From Ignavibacteria bacterium (GTDB lineage Bacteria > Bacteroidota > Ignavibacteria > Tepidaquicellales > Tepidaquicellaceae), in NCBI GenBank assembly GCA_016788375.1, contig JAEUSI010000001.1, positions 40,369 through 78,731 on the forward strand: DNA of 38,363 nt. Direction: 5' to 3'. Position numbers and translations under genes: made by a program. Position 1 is the stretch's first letter. The number at the start of each line of letters is the position of its first letter. Below, one piece after another: positions 27,176-34,365 of the stretch. The notes below the pieces were generated by a model, which did not search any database, was not told the origin of the DNA, and saw only the letters and a list, made by a program, of their open reading frames with translations.

Positions 27176-27733
27176 TTACTGACCGGCATTATTTATTCTG
27201 CCGTCACTTTTCATCGCGGATATAATGTTTTGAATATGTAAATCCAGATCAATTCCTATAATATTTGCAGCATTTTCTATGTCTTCTCTGCTTACATTTC
27301 TTGCAAATGCCTTATCTTTCATTTTCTTTCTGATGCTTTTTGCTTCGACTTCGTTAAGTCCGTTTTGTTTCATAAGAGAATATGCCATAATGAAGCCCGT
27401 GATCTCATCGCAGGCATAAAGGTATTTGGAAAGTGTGGATACTCTCGGCACATCGGTTCTTTCGGGATATGCATGACCAAGGATTGCTTCAATAATATCA
27501 TTGTCGTAACCCGCTTCCTTTAAAACAGGAACCAGAGTATTTGGATGTGTCCCGGGATACATTTCCCAGTCCAGGTCATGCAGCAATCCGGTCGTTTCCC
27601 ATTTTTCGGAATCTTCTCCGAGCCTTTCCGCATAAAATTTCATGGCGGATTCAACTGCATAACAATGTTTCTTTAAATTTTCATTCTTAATGAATTTATC
27701 AAGCAGTTCATACGAGAAAATTTTATCCGGCAT
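27176..27733 (-). CDS. HD-domain phosphohydrolase-like protein
   Basis: A 185-residue cytoplasmic HD-superfamily protein. The metal ligands are His23, His52-Asp53 (LLHDLDWE) and Asp109 (ACDEITG), with His87 in a conserved GHAYPERTDVPR segment. This is the compact HDIG-type hydrolase found widely in bacteria and annotated as putative phosphohydrolase. The substrate is unknown and no GAF or REC partner is fused. It lies 62 bases after the small TPM gene and 10 before the ATPase start, so it is probably co-transcribed with both. Confidence 0.88.
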   Translation of the reverse strand: MPDKIFSYELLDKFIKNENLKKHCYAVESAMKFYAERLGEDSEKWETTGLLHDLDWEMYPGTHPNTLVPVLKEAGYDNDIIEAILGHAYPERTDVPRVSTLSKYLYACDEITGFIMAYSLMKQNGLNEVEAKSIRKKMKDKAFARNVSREDIENAANIIGIDLDLHIQNIISAMKSDGRINNAGQ

Positions 27734-27795
27734 AATTAAAATATTTAATCACTTTTAAACTGATATCTTTCTGGATTATTCTGTAATTAAGGGAT

Positions 27796-28257
27796 TTATT
27801 TAACAACAACTTTATCTGACAATTCATTAACATCACCGTCTTTTACGGGAAATTCTCTGATCAGAATTTCACCAGCTTTTCTGATTGAATTAATAAGACC
27901 TTCTGAATATTGGTTTTCGGAAAATTTTGTTTTCATTTCTTCTGCTAATTCATCCCAGTCATTCTGGGATACTTTAGAGTTTATACCTTCATCGGCAATA
28001 ATTTCAAATTTACGCTCTTCCATTATTAAAAAGAACAGTATTCCGGTTTTATCCGCTGTTTCATGTATTTTAAGATTAAAAAATTCATTAAGCGCAAGTT
28101 CTCGGGAAGTAAAATCATCTTCAAGATAACCTCTTTTCCTTTTAATGCATAATTTCAACTCTCCGGATGTTTTTTTTTCTATTTCCCCGATAACAGAAGA
28201 AATCTCATCAAGTTCTTTTTCGCTCAGATAATCTTTGAGAATATTTTTTTTAAACAT
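27796..28257 (-). CDS. TPM-domain protein without signal peptide
   Basis: 153 residues with a TPM (TLP18.3/Psb32/MOLO-1) fold: an early helix (LSEKELDEISSVIGEIEKKTSGELKLCI), the DKTGILFFLIMEERKFEIIADEGI core (about 69-95), and WDELAEEMKTKF with a final helix. There is no signal peptide or membrane anchor, so it should be cytoplasmic or peripheral. It follows the exported TPM protein by 68 bases. In many Bacteroidota the two are found together beside lemA, but no lemA is seen here. Function of the family is not settled. Confidence 0.85.
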   Translation of the reverse strand: MFKKNILKDYLSEKELDEISSVIGEIEKKTSGELKLCIKRKRGYLEDDFTSRELALNEFFNLKIHETADKTGILFFLIMEERKFEIIADEGINSKVSQNDWDELAEEMKTKFSENQYSEGLINSIRKAGEILIREFPVKDGDVNELSDKVVVK

Positions 28258-28325
28258 AATAACTACTTAAAATGTTTTGTATGAAGAATTTAATATTTCC
28301 TGTCAGTATGGATTTACAAATATAA

Positions 28326-29117
28326 TCACCAGCTTCCGCTTGCGCCGCCGCCGCCGAAAGATCCGCCGCCGCCTGAAAATCCTCCGAATCCCCCGCTGCT
28401 GCCGTGTGAACTTCCGCTACCCCATGAACCGCCGCTCCATCCGCTGCCCCATTTGTTACTTCCGGAATAAACAGACCTTCCTACTCCAAACAGACTTCTT
28501 ATGAACGATGTAAAAATAAACATGAATATTAAACCAAAAATGATAATTACAAATACAGGCATTCCGAAGCAGCATGAAATATTTGTGTTGTCGGAATTTT
28601 TGTCTGCAGTATATTCTCCTTTAGTCGTTGCAATAATCGCATCTACTCCCTTATTTATTCCTTCATAGTACATTCCTTTTTTAAACTGCGGGGTTATTTC
28701 ATTTCTTATTATACCTGAACAAGCTGCATCAGTAAGTGCTCCTTCCAGACCGTAACCGACTTCAATTCTTATTTTTCTGTCATCTTTTACAATCAGCAGA
28801 AGAACTCCGTTATTCTTATCCTTCTTTCCTATTTTGTTTTTCTCTGCCAGTCTGATTGATACATCTTCAAGCGATTCCCCTTTTAAACTGCCGATAATAT
28901 AAACAATAACCTGATTACTCGTTGTTTTTTCAAATGAAAGCAGTTTGTTGTTTAGTGCAGATAGCTGAGAAGGATTTAAGATTCCGGTTTCATCCGTGAC
29001 AAAATTTCTGAGCTGTACAGGATTATCAGAAAGTGTACCGGAATTCTGATTTTGAGAATAAGAAAACTGTGCAGCAGACAGAAAAAGAAATAACAGAATA
29101 TGTTTTGATAATTTCAT
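28326..29117 (-). CDS. Exported TPM-domain protein, YgcG family
   Basis: 263 residues. It has a signal peptide at 1-21 (ending FSYSQ) and a TPM domain at about 36-160 (VTDETGILNP, KKDKNNGVLLLIVKDDRKIRIEVGYGLEG, ISPQ-like ITPQF). One transmembrane helix lies at about 186-208, followed by a Gly/Ser-rich tail at 225-263 ending GGGGASGSW, the family signature tail. The domain faces the periplasm and the tail the cytoplasm. The gene starts 46 bases beyond the ExbD terminator, so it probably has its own promoter, and it is followed by the second TPM gene. The tail makes a local GC-rich patch. Confidence 0.92.
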   Translation of the reverse strand: MKLSKHILLFLFLSAAQFSYSQNQNSGTLSDNPVQLRNFVTDETGILNPSQLSALNNKLLSFEKTTSNQVIVYIIGSLKGESLEDVSIRLAEKNKIGKKDKNNGVLLLIVKDDRKIRIEVGYGLEGALTDAACSGIIRNEITPQFKKGMYYEGINKGVDAIIATTKGEYTADKNSDNTNISCCFGMPVFVIIIFGLIFMFIFTSFIRSLFGVGRSVYSGSNKWGSGWSGGSWGSGSSHGSSGGFGGFSGGGGSFGGGGASGSW

Positions 29118-29162
29118 TTTTTTTATTCTGACTGACCTGAATCAGTACCTGTATTTAAAATT

Positions 29163-29199
29163 AAAAAAAAAAGCGACCGGAAAAAATTCAGATCGCTTT
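29163..29199 (-). terminator. Rho-independent terminator of the exbB-exbD-exbD operon
   Basis: Read on the minus strand: a 9-base stem AAAGCGATC/GGTCGCTTT (one G-T pair) runs directly into ten Ts. It lies 30 bases after the stop of the second exbD gene. Confidence 0.87.
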
Positions 29200-29228
29200 G
29201 CCGAGTATATAAAAATCTTAACTATGAG

Positions 29229-29756
29229 TTAACCGCCTGCATTTTTTACTATTTCCTTATCCGGATCATCCATTTTCATAAAACTGTATCTTTTCTCAAT
29301 TGCTGCTTTGTTAATCTCATCCAGTATATCCACCATAACATTGTATTTCATTTTTCTGTCAAACTTTAAAAGTATCAGCAACTTCGGATTTGCATTATAA
29401 AAGGATTCGATTTTACTTTTCATGTCATTAAATGAGACTGCTTCCGGAGGTGCTTCAGTACCGTCAGAAAGACCTTTTGAGAAATATACTTTTCCCGATT
29501 CTGCAACCCTTATATAGAGAACATCACCCATATCAACTTTGATTTTATCGGTTTCATCACCTTTGGGAAGATTTATCTGCATAATCTGAGGAGTTTTCAG
29601 AGTTGTTGTCAGAATAAAAAAAGTAAGTAAGAGCATGATTACATCAACCATAGGAGTCATGTCTATTCTTACACCTACCTTTTTGCCTTTCTTATACTTC
29701 TTCTGTTTATGGAGTCCCCCACCGGATTCCGGGGCATCAAATCCGCCACCTGCCAT
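29229..29756 (-). CDS. ExbD/TolR-family protein 2
   Basis: A 175-residue biopolymer-transport ExbD/TolR protein. The Gly- and Lys-rich cytoplasmic N-terminus (1-30) leads into the single membrane helix with the proton-carrying Asp38 in RIDMTPMVDVIMLLLTFF. The periplasmic domain occupies about 60-175. It pairs with ExbB to convert proton flow into motion at the outer membrane. A weak ribosome-binding site AAGGA stands before the ATG. It lies 39 bases after the other ExbD, and a strong terminator follows. Confidence 0.94.
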   Translation of the reverse strand: MAGGGFDAPESGGGLHKQKKYKKGKKVGVRIDMTPMVDVIMLLLTFFILTTTLKTPQIMQINLPKGDETDKIKVDMGDVLYIRVAESGKVYFSKGLSDGTEAPPEAVSFNDMKSKIESFYNANPKLLILLKFDRKMKYNVMVDILDEINKAAIEKRYSFMKMDDPDKEIVKNAGG

Positions 29757-29795
29757 AATTTAATTCCTTATAAATTAAATTTAAAATATTATTTG

Positions 29796-30383
29796 TTATT
29801 CTTTTTTATCTGTTTTTACATCAGTAACCAGTGCAAATCTTGTATTCCTTGTTGCTTTAAATATATCCATTAAATCCTCGACTATCCCATAATCCGTAAG
29901 ATTATCTCCTTTGATTACAATTCTGAAATCCGATTTTCCGTTAGTTTCATTTTTTAAAGCTACTCTAAGATCAATTAATGCTTTTTCAAACTGAGCACGG
30001 TTAAGAATGTTAACCTTTCTTTTAAAGGGTTTTCCGCCTACTAATCCGCCGGTTATTTCGTATTCGCTTTTTGACAAACTATCAGGGTGAAACAACCCAA
30101 CTCCCAGTGCATCTCCGAAGACTGTTTCTTTTACCTTATAATTATCAACATCAAGAAACACATCTCCTGTTTTTGTTAGTGTAAGAGTCATAATATCTTT
30201 CTCGGGAAGTTTGGTTGTATCGGTTACAACGGATTCAGGCAGTTTAACTTCTATTGCTTCAGTAGATTCCACTTTAAAAGTTGCAACAAGCATAAAAAAT
30301 GTAAGAAGGAGCATAATAACGTCTACTAACGGGGTCATATCTATATTCACACCTGGTTTTTTTATGGATCTGGCTTTCTTCAT
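29796..30383 (-). CDS. ExbD/TolR-family protein 1
   Basis: A 195-residue ExbD/TolR protein. The N-terminal basic stretch and membrane helix contain Asp21 in NIDMTPLVDVIMLLLTFF, nearly identical to the helix of its neighbour, whereas the periplasmic domains (about 50-195) differ clearly. This one has an insertion-rich region between its helix and the terminal NGKSDFRIVIKGDNLTDYG...VTDV segment. Two ExbD copies behind one ExbB are common in Bacteroidota and relatives. No TonB or TonB-dependent receptor is in the window, so the cargo is unknown. Confidence 0.93.
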   Translation of the reverse strand: MKKARSIKKPGVNIDMTPLVDVIMLLLTFFMLVATFKVESTEAIEVKLPESVVTDTTKLPEKDIMTLTLTKTGDVFLDVDNYKVKETVFGDALGVGLFHPDSLSKSEYEITGGLVGGKPFKRKVNILNRAQFEKALIDLRVALKNETNGKSDFRIVIKGDNLTDYGIVEDLMDIFKATRNTRFALVTDVKTDKKE

Positions 30384-30427
30384 AGATTATCTGATTGAAA
30401 AAATTATTTAATTCAGTTTACTGAAAA

Positions 30428-31213
30428 TTATGCTGATTTCTTTAAACCTTTCATTGTAAGAATCTGAAGCATATTGTAAGTTGCTTCATCTATCATATAT
30501 GTAATATTTCCTACTTTTGTCACAAAATAATTATAGGAAATTGTTCCTACTATAGCTCCGAATAATCCTCCTGCTGTATTGATAAGTGCTTCTGATATAC
30601 CAGCTGATAATTCAGCCGCATTCGGAGTGCCAGCAGTTGCAAGCGCCTGGAATGATCTGATCATTCCTACTACAGTTCCGAACAGTCCTATAAGAACCGA
30701 TACAGAAGCAATAGTTGAGAGTACAACAAGGTTTCTTTCAAGAAGAGGAACTTCAAGCATCATTGCTTCTTCGATTGCAGACTGAACTTCCTGAAGTTTC
30801 TGTTCTGCTTCAAGCTTATTGTTTCCTGCAAGCGACTGATACTTGTCAAGACCCTGCCGCAAAATATTTGCAATCGAGCCACGCTGCTTGTCACATTCCG
30901 CCAAAGCATCATCTATATTTCCGTCAAGGAGAGAACTTTGCACTTTCTTTAAAAAAGGCTCAATCGGACCTCTTCCTTTTGCTTTTGACAATGATAGTTG
31001 TCTTTCAATTGTGAAAGTAATAACCATAATACTTAAAGCCATAAGAGCAACCACAATAGGGCCTCCTAGATAAATTGCTCCCATTATATTCGCCGGAGTG
31101 TTCTTTTCCGGTGTTTTAAAATTGTTAGCATTTCCGAAAACCCCGAAAAAGATAATCGCAGAAACTATAATAGCAACAGCGATGACAACAGTTATGAAAA
31201 CAGATTGTTTCAT
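30428..31213 (-). CDS. MotA/TolQ/ExbB proton channel protein
   Basis: A 261-residue inner-membrane channel subunit of the ExbB/TolQ class. It has membrane helices near 5-27, 48-70, 165-188 and 205-232, a cytoplasmic Lys/Arg-rich stretch after helix two (ERQLSLSKAKGRG), and the conserved LIGLFGTVVGMIRSFQ and GGLFGAIVGTISYNYF segments that form the proton path. It has one helix more than classical ExbB, at the N-terminus. It is the first gene of exbB-exbD-exbD, and unusually for this window it has a perfect GGAGG ribosome-binding site. Confidence 0.94.
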   Translation of the reverse strand: MKQSVFITVVIAVAIIVSAIIFFGVFGNANNFKTPEKNTPANIMGAIYLGGPIVVALMALSIMVITFTIERQLSLSKAKGRGPIEPFLKKVQSSLLDGNIDDALAECDKQRGSIANILRQGLDKYQSLAGNNKLEAEQKLQEVQSAIEEAMMLEVPLLERNLVVLSTIASVSVLIGLFGTVVGMIRSFQALATAGTPNAAELSAGISEALINTAGGLFGAIVGTISYNYFVTKVGNITYMIDEATYNMLQILTMKGLKKSA

Positions 31214-31222
31214 TAAATTTAA

Positions 31223-31227
31223 CCTCC
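31223..31227 (-). promoter_or_regulatory. Strong ribosome-binding site of exbB
   Basis: GGAGG lies 9 bases before the exbB ATG on the minus strand. Most other genes here have little or no Shine-Dalgarno match, so this one stands out and suggests high translation. Confidence 0.75.
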
Positions 31228-31285
31228 GTTTAACCCCTGATAGAGTTATATTTTAATAAATTAATAGAAATTGTTTTTTAATATT

Positions 31286-31633
31286 TTAACCAAAGCTCTT
31301 AATAGCCTCTTCCTGTGTCGAAAAGGAATCGAAGATTAAAGCTAATTTTGTAATGACGAATAAATTTTCCAGATTTTTGTTTAGCTGGCAGAGTTTAATT
31401 TTCCCTTCTCTTTTTGAATAGTTTGCATGTGCAGAAATCAGAACCCCTAAAGCTGTACTGTTAAGATACAATACATCACCCAGATCAATTATCAGGTTTT
31501 TATTACCCAATTCAGAATATTTTTTAATTGAGTCTCTTAGTTCATCCGTTTCTTCTCCTCCTACAAAATTTCCTTTTGGAGACAGTATAATTATGTCTTT
31601 ATCTTTTAATTCTGTTGTTTTTATTGAGGCCAT
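31286..31633 (-). CDS. STAS-domain anti-sigma factor antagonist
   Basis: A 115-residue single STAS domain of the SpoIIAA/RsbV kind. The phosphorylatable Ser59 (or Thr60) sits in DVLYLNSTALGVL, followed by the KREGKIKLCQLNKNLENLF strand-helix and a final FDSFSTQEEAI. Such proteins are switched by a serine kinase/anti-sigma factor, and none is encoded nearby. It lies 115 bases after adk and 72 before exbB. The gaps allow separate transcription. Confidence 0.92.
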   Translation of the reverse strand: MASIKTTELKDKDIIILSPKGNFVGGEETDELRDSIKKYSELGNKNLIIDLGDVLYLNSTALGVLISAHANYSKREGKIKLCQLNKNLENLFVITKLALIFDSFSTQEEAIKSFG

Positions 31634-31748
31634 ATTGTGAAAATTTGATTAACAAAATATACGTTTATTTTTAAAATTGCAATTATAAAAATGTATGTTT
31701 TTAAATAATCCCGGTTACATTTATGATAAAAATCAATTGTATTTAAAA

Positions 31749-32297
31749 TCATCTTATCGCTTTCAGTATGATTTCATTGATTTCCTCTTTATCTCCGACT
31801 CCGTCGAGATCAATAGAAATTTTTAATTTATCATAATATTCTTTCACAGGAATAGTAGAATCAAAATAAACTTTAAGTCTGTTGGCAATTGTCTTTTCAG
31901 TATCATCCGTTCTGCCTCTGTTAAGAAGCCTTTTTGTAATTTCTTTTACATCAGCATTAAGATTTATAACTTTTATGTTTTTATAACCCAACTCATCGAA
32001 AATTTTGCTTAATTCAACTGCCTGTTTGAGTGTTCTGGGATATCCGTCAAGAATAAATCCTGTTTTTAGTGTATTGCTAAGACATTCTTTTACAATTCCG
32101 TTCATTATTTCATCAGAAACCAGATTTCCCTTATCCATTATTTCCTTTGCTTTTTTACCCAGATCTGTTCCGTCAGTTATAGCTTTTCTTAATATTTCTC
32201 CGGTCGAAATATGTTCAATGTTCAGCTTTTCTGCAATTAATGCTGCCTGTGTACCTTTTCCGACACCTGGAGGTCCGTAAATAATTAACTGATACAT
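31749..32297 (-). CDS. adk: Adenylate kinase
   Basis: It converts AMP plus ATP to two ADP in the cytoplasm. At 182 residues it has the P-loop GPPGVGKGT (8-16), the AMP-binding STGEILR (31-37) and DGYPRTLKQ (84-92, Tyr replacing the common Phe), and the lid arginines in RGRTDDTEKTIANRL. It is a short-lid form without the zinc-type cysteine lid. Its ATG overlaps the stop of rlmN by one base (TAATG), showing tight translational coupling. Confidence 0.95.
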   Translation of the reverse strand: MYQLIIYGPPGVGKGTQAALIAEKLNIEHISTGEILRKAITDGTDLGKKAKEIMDKGNLVSDEIMNGIVKECLSNTLKTGFILDGYPRTLKQAVELSKIFDELGYKNIKVINLNADVKEITKRLLNRGRTDDTEKTIANRLKVYFDSTIPVKEYYDKLKISIDLDGVGDKEEINEIILKAIR

Positions 32298-33421
32298 TAA
32301 TGTAAATTATTTTTGTTTGATTTTAAAGCAAGTTGACCGCAAGCCGCATTTATATCTATCCCGCTGCTTGACCTCAGATTTACAACTGTTTTGATGTTTT
32401 TTAATCTGGCAATAAAATCAAATAATTTTTTATTTGAAAGTAACTTATTAATATCTTTTTTGGAATTGTAAATATCCAGCGGTCGCTTCAGTTCAAAATC
32501 TATAGGATGAAAAGGAATTACATTAAGATTTGAAGGAACCATTCTTGTTACTTTTCCAAGTCTTTTTACATCATCATCTGTGTCATTTAATCCTTCAAAA
32601 TATATATACTCATAAGTGATCTTGTTCTTTGTCTTCTGATAGAAATAACTTATTTCCTTATAAATCTCTGACAGTTTGTATTTTCCTGAAACCGGCATTA
32701 TTGACTCTCTGAAGCCGTTATCCGTTGAATGCAGAGATAAAGCAAGTTTTATCCTTCGGATCGATTTATTCTCGTCTGATGTAAGATCATCTGCAAACTT
32801 TCTGATTTTGCCTTTAAATCCTACCGTAGAAACGGTTATTCTTTTTGACGGTATTCCGGATCCTCTGTAATGTGTCAGTATCTTAAGTGATTTTAATAAA
32901 TTGTCATAGTTCAAAAAAGGTTCACCCATACCCATAAAGACAATATTAGTCGGCATTATTCCCGTCAGCTTTTTTACCTGATAAACCTGTGATATTATTT
33001 CACCGGCCTCCAGGTTTTTTCTAAAACCCATCTTACCTGTAGCACAGAATTCACATCCTGCATTACAGCCTATTTGGGTTGAGATGCAAATGGTATTTCT
33101 GTCATCTTCTGAGATTAATACAGTCTCAATAAAATTATCACTCTTACTGTTTTCATCGACTATTTCAAACAAAAACTTTTTTGTGATAGAATGACCGGAA
33201 TCCGTGATTTTGATGATTCTTAATTCCGGGATATGATACAGTTCATTGATTTTTTTTCTCAGCAGAACGGGAATATTTGTGATTTCAGAAAAAGAGTTTA
33301 CATTATCTCTGTGTATCTTTGAGAAAATCTGTTCTGCTCTGTATTTTGGTTCATTGTCAGAAATTATTTCTTTCTCAAGTTCTTCAAAGGTAAAATTAAG
33401 AATATTCTTTTTATTAAACAT
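32297..33421 (-). CDS. rlmN: 23S rRNA (adenine-2503-C2)-methyltransferase RlmN
   Basis: A radical-SAM methyltransferase that methylates C2 of A2503 in 23S rRNA, and in E. coli also A37 of some tRNAs. The 374 residues match the family length. The [4Fe-4S] ligands are Cys119, Cys123 and Cys126 (CNAGCEFC). The mechanistic cysteines are Cys112 (TICIST) and Cys361 (NAACGQL), and the GMGEP SAM motif is present. The N-terminal domain occupies about 1-85. It is the first gene of rlmN-adk, divergent from the sigma-factor gene across 172 bases. Confidence 0.97.
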   Translation of the reverse strand: MFNKKNILNFTFEELEKEIISDNEPKYRAEQIFSKIHRDNVNSFSEITNIPVLLRKKINELYHIPELRIIKITDSGHSITKKFLFEIVDENSKSDNFIETVLISEDDRNTICISTQIGCNAGCEFCATGKMGFRKNLEAGEIISQVYQVKKLTGIMPTNIVFMGMGEPFLNYDNLLKSLKILTHYRGSGIPSKRITVSTVGFKGKIRKFADDLTSDENKSIRRIKLALSLHSTDNGFRESIMPVSGKYKLSEIYKEISYFYQKTKNKITYEYIYFEGLNDTDDDVKRLGKVTRMVPSNLNVIPFHPIDFELKRPLDIYNSKKDINKLLSNKKLFDFIARLKNIKTVVNLRSSSGIDINAACGQLALKSNKNNLH

Positions 33422-33593
33422 AAATTTTGCTTTGATATCCGGTGTGTTATTTGTGATAATATTAGTTGCTTTTAAATTACAAATAATACTTTCAACCTTA
33501 AATGCACATTTCTTTATTGCTATTCATTTTTAATAGACTTAATTTTTGCAAATGAAAAAATTAATAAATACCTCACAATCCTCGCTGTAACAG
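33422..33593. promoter_or_regulatory. Divergent promoter region rlmN / sigma factor
   Basis: 172 AT-rich bases between divergent genes, so both promoters must lie here. I could not place a convincing -35/-10 pair or operator. Confidence 0.45.
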
Positions 33594-34205
33594 ATGAAAA
33601 CCGAAAACCCTGTAACGATTACAAGCAAATCCAAAGCTGAAGACATCAGATTAATTGAAACCGCTATTTCAGGAGATCAGATTTCGTATGAAAAGCTTAT
33701 GAAAAAATATTATCAGCTGATTTATAATCTTGTTTACAGAATGATTTCAAAAAAAGAAGATGTAGAAGATCTAACTCAGGAAGCATTTATAAAGGCATTC
33801 AATTCGCTGGAAAATTTTGACAGGCAGTTTGCTTTTTCCACCTGGCTTTTCAAAATTGCTCAAAACAATGCAATAGATTATCTAAGGAAGAAGAAACTGT
33901 TTACTTTTTCTATTGACAAGGAAATTGATTCCGATGACAGCGACTATAAATTTGAAATTCCGGACAGTGAAAACAAACCCGACAAGCATATCATGGATTC
34001 GGAGATGAGAAGTATTCTTGATGAAGCAATAGAGTCACTTCCGAAGAAATATAAAGATGTAATTGTATTAAGACACAAAAGCGAACTTGAATATGAAGAA
34101 ATTGCGAAAAAGATGAGTCTGCCTCTCGGCACAGTTAAAGCTCATATTTTCAGGGGAAGAGAACTTCTCAATAAGTATCTTAAAGATAAGATAAAACATT
34201 ATTAA
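33594..34205 (+). CDS. ECF-type RNA polymerase sigma factor
   Basis: A 203-residue sigma-70-family protein of the extracytoplasmic function class. Region 2 is about 28-97 (YEKLMKKYYQLIYNLVYRMI, EDLTQEAFIKAF, FSTWLFKIAQNNAIDYLRKKK). An acidic linker runs about 100-135, and region 4 is about 138-195 (LPKKYKDVIVLRHKSELEYEEIAKKMSLPLGTVKAHIFRGRELL), a normal HTH. It resembles the SigE/RpoE-like group. No anti-sigma factor gene adjoins it: downstream is mutS after 160 bases. The regulon is unknown. Confidence 0.94.
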   Translation: MKTENPVTITSKSKAEDIRLIETAISGDQISYEKLMKKYYQLIYNLVYRMISKKEDVEDLTQEAFIKAFNSLENFDRQFAFSTWLFKIAQNNAIDYLRKKKLFTFSIDKEIDSDDSDYKFEIPDSENKPDKHIMDSEMRSILDEAIESLPKKYKDVIVLRHKSELEYEEIAKKMSLPLGTVKAHIFRGRELLNKYLKDKIKHY

Positions 34206-34365
34206 AATTCTTACTCTTTTATTCTTCGAATTTGTTTGTTAAATTCGCCCGGATCGGTTATCTGATCTTACTTATAAAAAAATCATTTTTATCCTGAACA
34301 ATAAATATTTTTATCTTACATAAAATTTCTCCGGTAAATTATTTAACGAAATAACCCTGCTGACC
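34206..34365. other. Intergenic region with two small hairpins upstream of mutS
   Basis: It contains a perfect 7-base stem CGAATTT/AAATTCG with loop GTTTGTT at 34227-34247, and an AT-only 7-base stem ATAAAAA/TTTTTAT at 34274-34292. Neither has a proper T tract. They may act as weak terminators of the sigma gene or as operator/leader elements for mutS. Confidence 0.4.

Noticed and set aside
27166-27189. Earlier ATG for the ABC ATPase
   Set aside because: It would overlap the HD gene by 14 bases and add residues outside the usual ATPase N-terminus. Kept as an alternative only.
28277-28504. Arginine-rich plus-strand frame (RRRRRKIRRR)
   Set aside because: It is antisense to the Gly/Ser-rich tail of the YgcG-like gene, and the arginines come from the GCC repeats.
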